Shown here piece after piece: positions 62,356-64,000 of a stretch of 64,000 nt of DNA; position 1 is the stretch's first letter; the number at the start of each line of letters is the position of its first letter. Location: NCBI RefSeq assembly GCF_038396755.1, contig NZ_CP149822.1:2480001-2544000 (forward strand), in the 5' to 3' direction. The position numbers and the translations under genes were made by a program. The notes below the pieces were generated by a model. It searched no databases, had not been told where the DNA came from, and saw only the letters and a program-made list of their open reading frames with translations. Origin of the DNA: Chitinophaga pollutisoli (GTDB lineage: Bacteria; Bacteroidota; Bacteroidia; Chitinophagales; Chitinophagaceae).

Positions 62356-63297
62356 TTATTCTGTCCTTATAAATTCCCTTAGCGCAGCCGTCCATTCCGG
62401 GCGGTGGCGCGACAGGAAATTAACGTGCCCCGCGCCGGGGAACGTCACCAGCTCCTTCCGCCCTCCCAGGTTTTCGAACACTGCGTCGATTTCCCATCTT
62501 TCCACCCTTTCATCCTTTTCCCCGTACAATACCAACGCCGGCATTTTGGCCGCGCGGGCGTCTTCCATCGGTTGATGCCCGAACCCCCAGAAACCGTGGA
62601 TCGCTCCGCCCCAGAACACCACCATGCCCGCAAAGGGGAATTCCGGCGCGTTGACGGCCCTGAAACGGGCGCAGGTAGCCTCATACAATGTGGCAAAGGG
62701 CGCTTCGAGGATGACGCCTTTCGGTTCCACCCCACCATCTTTCACCGCCTTCAGCACCGCCGCCGCCCCGAGGCTCGTGCCCAGCAGCCAGATATTAGGT
62801 TCTCCCGATTTTCGGAGGTAATCGTACGCCGCCTTCACGTCGCGCGCTTCCTGGAAACCCACGGTGGTGTAATTGCCGCCGGAGCCGCCGCTGCCCCGGA
62901 AATCCACCAGCAGGGTATTTACACCCAACCCCCGGAGGATCATGGCCCGGTCGATCATACTGGATTTTTTGCCGCTATAACCATGGAAAAGCACCACTGT
63001 ACCCTTTGCATGCGGCGTGCGGACAAGCCACGCTTCCAGCGGGAAGTCGCTTTGCAGCGTAATCGTTTCGTAAGGAACGGGCGGTACTCCTTTGTTCACC
63101 GGCCGGGGATTATCCACCCCGAGCACCACGGTCTTCAGCTTCCCGAAAGCGGAGAGGCGGTTGGGATTTGTACGCGGCGCGGCGGTATCGGTAAAATGCG
63201 TGAATTTCCAGGCGTGCCAGGCGCAGAACAGGTTGAGCAGCAGGAAGAAGACGCCCGCGAACCAGGCCAGTCTTTTCCAGAATCGGTTACGCGTCAT
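62356..63297 (-). CDS. Membrane-anchored alpha/beta hydrolase
   Basis: 313 residues. One N-terminal transmembrane helix (about 9-28), then an alpha/beta hydrolase domain: oxyanion segment VLFHGYSGKKSS, nucleophile elbow LLGTSLGAAAV with Ser, acid YGEKDERVERW and His in FPGAGHVNFLSRH. Resembles BEM46/FrsA-like hydrolases; substrate unknown. Active domain probably periplasmic. Five bases after the lipoprotein gene. Confidence 0.87.
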   Translation of the reverse strand: MTRNRFWKRLAWFAGVFFLLLNLFCAWHAWKFTHFTDTAAPRTNPNRLSAFGKLKTVVLGVDNPRPVNKGVPPVPYETITLQSDFPLEAWLVRTPHAKGTVVLFHGYSGKKSSMIDRAMILRGLGVNTLLVDFRGSGGSGGNYTTVGFQEARDVKAAYDYLRKSGEPNIWLLGTSLGAAAVLKAVKDGGVEPKGVILEAPFATLYEATCARFRAVNAPEFPFAGMVVFWGGAIHGFWGFGHQPMEDARAAKMPALVLYGEKDERVERWEIDAVFENLGGRKELVTFPGAGHVNFLSRHRPEWTAALREFIRTE

Positions 63298-63302
63298 GCG
63301 GT

Positions 63303-63908
63303 TTATTTTTCCAGTGGGAGCACATTTTTCTGCAAGGTGAAATGATCATCGTTCACGTCTTCCTGCCAGAAATATACGGTATCATTTTCAAGTACGATGC
63401 GGTTTTGAAGGGATGCATCCGACTGGTATTCCCCGGCGGCAGGGATTAACCAGGGGCCAGCGATGCTTTTCCAACCTGCGGGCGTGAGCGTCCAGGTTGT
63501 CATGTAATGAACAGTGCCATGGAGGGGGCTTTGGAAGAGTGATATCTCCGGAAGGCCGTCGCCGTTGAGATCGCCTTCATTGATTATACGGAAATGGCCG
63601 GCGATGCTGTCTATTCCCGGGATAGCGGTGGTATTGAATTTCAGGGCGAAGAAGTCGGGCTCGTCGGGGCCTGAGGAACGTTTCACCAATTCGCGCCAGG
63701 CGGAATCAATGACGCCGTCGCCGTTAAAATCACCGGAAATGCCAATGGCTTCTCCGGCGCTGGTCACGGGCAGAGGGGCCTGGTTAGCGGTATCCGCAGG
63801 GATTACCGGCAGGGAATCGGTTTGGGCCGGGGTATTCCGTTCCTTACTGGAAACGCCAGGCTGGCAGGCGTACAGGGAAACAAGACAAAAGAGATATATG
63901 TTTTTCAT
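63303..63908 (-). CDS. Lipoprotein with EF-hand-like calcium loops
   Basis: 201 residues. Lipobox LYAC (Cys15), a Pro/Thr-rich linker, then two Asp-rich loops, GDFNGDGVIDSAW and EGDLNGDGLPEISL, each with the DxNxDG pattern of calcium-binding FG-GAP/EF-hand repeats. The rest is strand-rich. Function unknown. Start at ATG 63908; it is transcribed ahead of the alpha/beta hydrolase, probably as one unit. Confidence 0.75.
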   Translation of the reverse strand: MKNIYLFCLVSLYACQPGVSSKERNTPAQTDSLPVIPADTANQAPLPVTSAGEAIGISGDFNGDGVIDSAWRELVKRSSGPDEPDFFALKFNTTAIPGIDSIAGHFRIINEGDLNGDGLPEISLFQSPLHGTVHYMTTWTLTPAGWKSIAGPWLIPAAGEYQSDASLQNRIVLENDTVYFWQEDVNDDHFTLQKNVLPLEK

Positions 63909-64000
63909 GGTGATCCGGGCAGCGGGCGTGCCGTTGCCGGATGCAAATTAACCGATATGCGGGAAAGATCAATCTTTCCGGCCACCGCGGGTAAAGAGGA

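Overview
This window is a chromosomal segment of a Bacteroidota bacterium, most likely family Chitinophagaceae (Chitinophaga or a close relative). The signs are a SusC/SusD pair behind an ECF sigma/FecR pair, three genes carrying DUF1080 (3-keto-glycoside hydrolase-like) domains, many lipoproteins and TonB-linked functions, an oversized SecA with a SEC-C tail, and several matches to the Bacteroidota promoter -7 box TAnnTTTG. I see no rRNA, tRNA, CRISPR array, prophage or insertion sequence.

Layout. 1-1804: the end of a propeller-like protein, a MauE/DoxX membrane protein and a DUF1080 protein, coupled by ATGA overlaps. 1883-6426 (minus): a LytTR regulator with most of its receiver missing, a RES/Xre toxin-antitoxin pair, scpB with a very long acidic tail, a solitary atpG and a DJ-1/PfpI protein. 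6704-8065: a double-DUF1080 protein behind a LacI-type operator. 8196-15021 (minus): a complete eboABCDEF cluster in canonical order, with eboA frameshifted. 15592-16002: a TMEM220-family gene. 16372-25388 (minus): a seven-gene sugar operon (MFS transporter, Gfo/Idh/MocA oxidoreductase, TIM-barrel isomerase, cytochrome c, DUF1080, ThuA, and a five-module ThuA/sugar dehydrogenase/PKD/cytochrome c/CBM lipoprotein). 25961-31687: secA, deoC, a SPOR protein and an M20 peptidase. 31759-34610 (minus): a GntR-regulated ABC module whose ATPase is frameshifted. 34772-37115: a beta-helix/PDZ protein broken at three places. 37197-40652: glyA, a sugar nucleotidyltransferase and a nitronate monooxygenase. 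41133-45764 (minus): an ABC-2 export module and a FAD oxidoreductase. 45877-48249: a DUF3127 SSB-like gene divergent from dnaA, with a candidate oriC between them. 48416-56864: ECF sigma, FecR, SusC, SusD and a phosphodiesterase/alkaline phosphatase fusion. 56855-63908: mixed small genes (SRPBCC, dienelactone hydrolase, AhpD-like with Crp/Fnr, bestrophin, AraC, alpha/beta hydrolase, lipoprotein).

How the genes work together. The 16-25 kb operon looks like a route for oxidising sugars or glycosides at a ring hydroxyl (Gfo/Idh, DUF1080, isomerase, importer) with periplasmic sugar oxidation feeding cytochrome c. The 48-57 kb block looks like a surface-sensed uptake system whose last enzyme can release phosphate from phosphodiesters. 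The ebo cluster is a known six-gene set linked in cyanobacteria to export of a metabolite precursor.

Most notable: (i) two convergent intergenic loci carry arrays of 11-bp-period repeats in inverted arrangement, with different unit sequences but the same design; (ii) all four frameshifts seen here are one-base shortfalls in homopolymer runs, which points to assembly error as well as possible gene decay; (iii) ScpB has an acidic tail about as long as the folded protein; (iv) the ebo leader contains tandem terminator-like hairpins.
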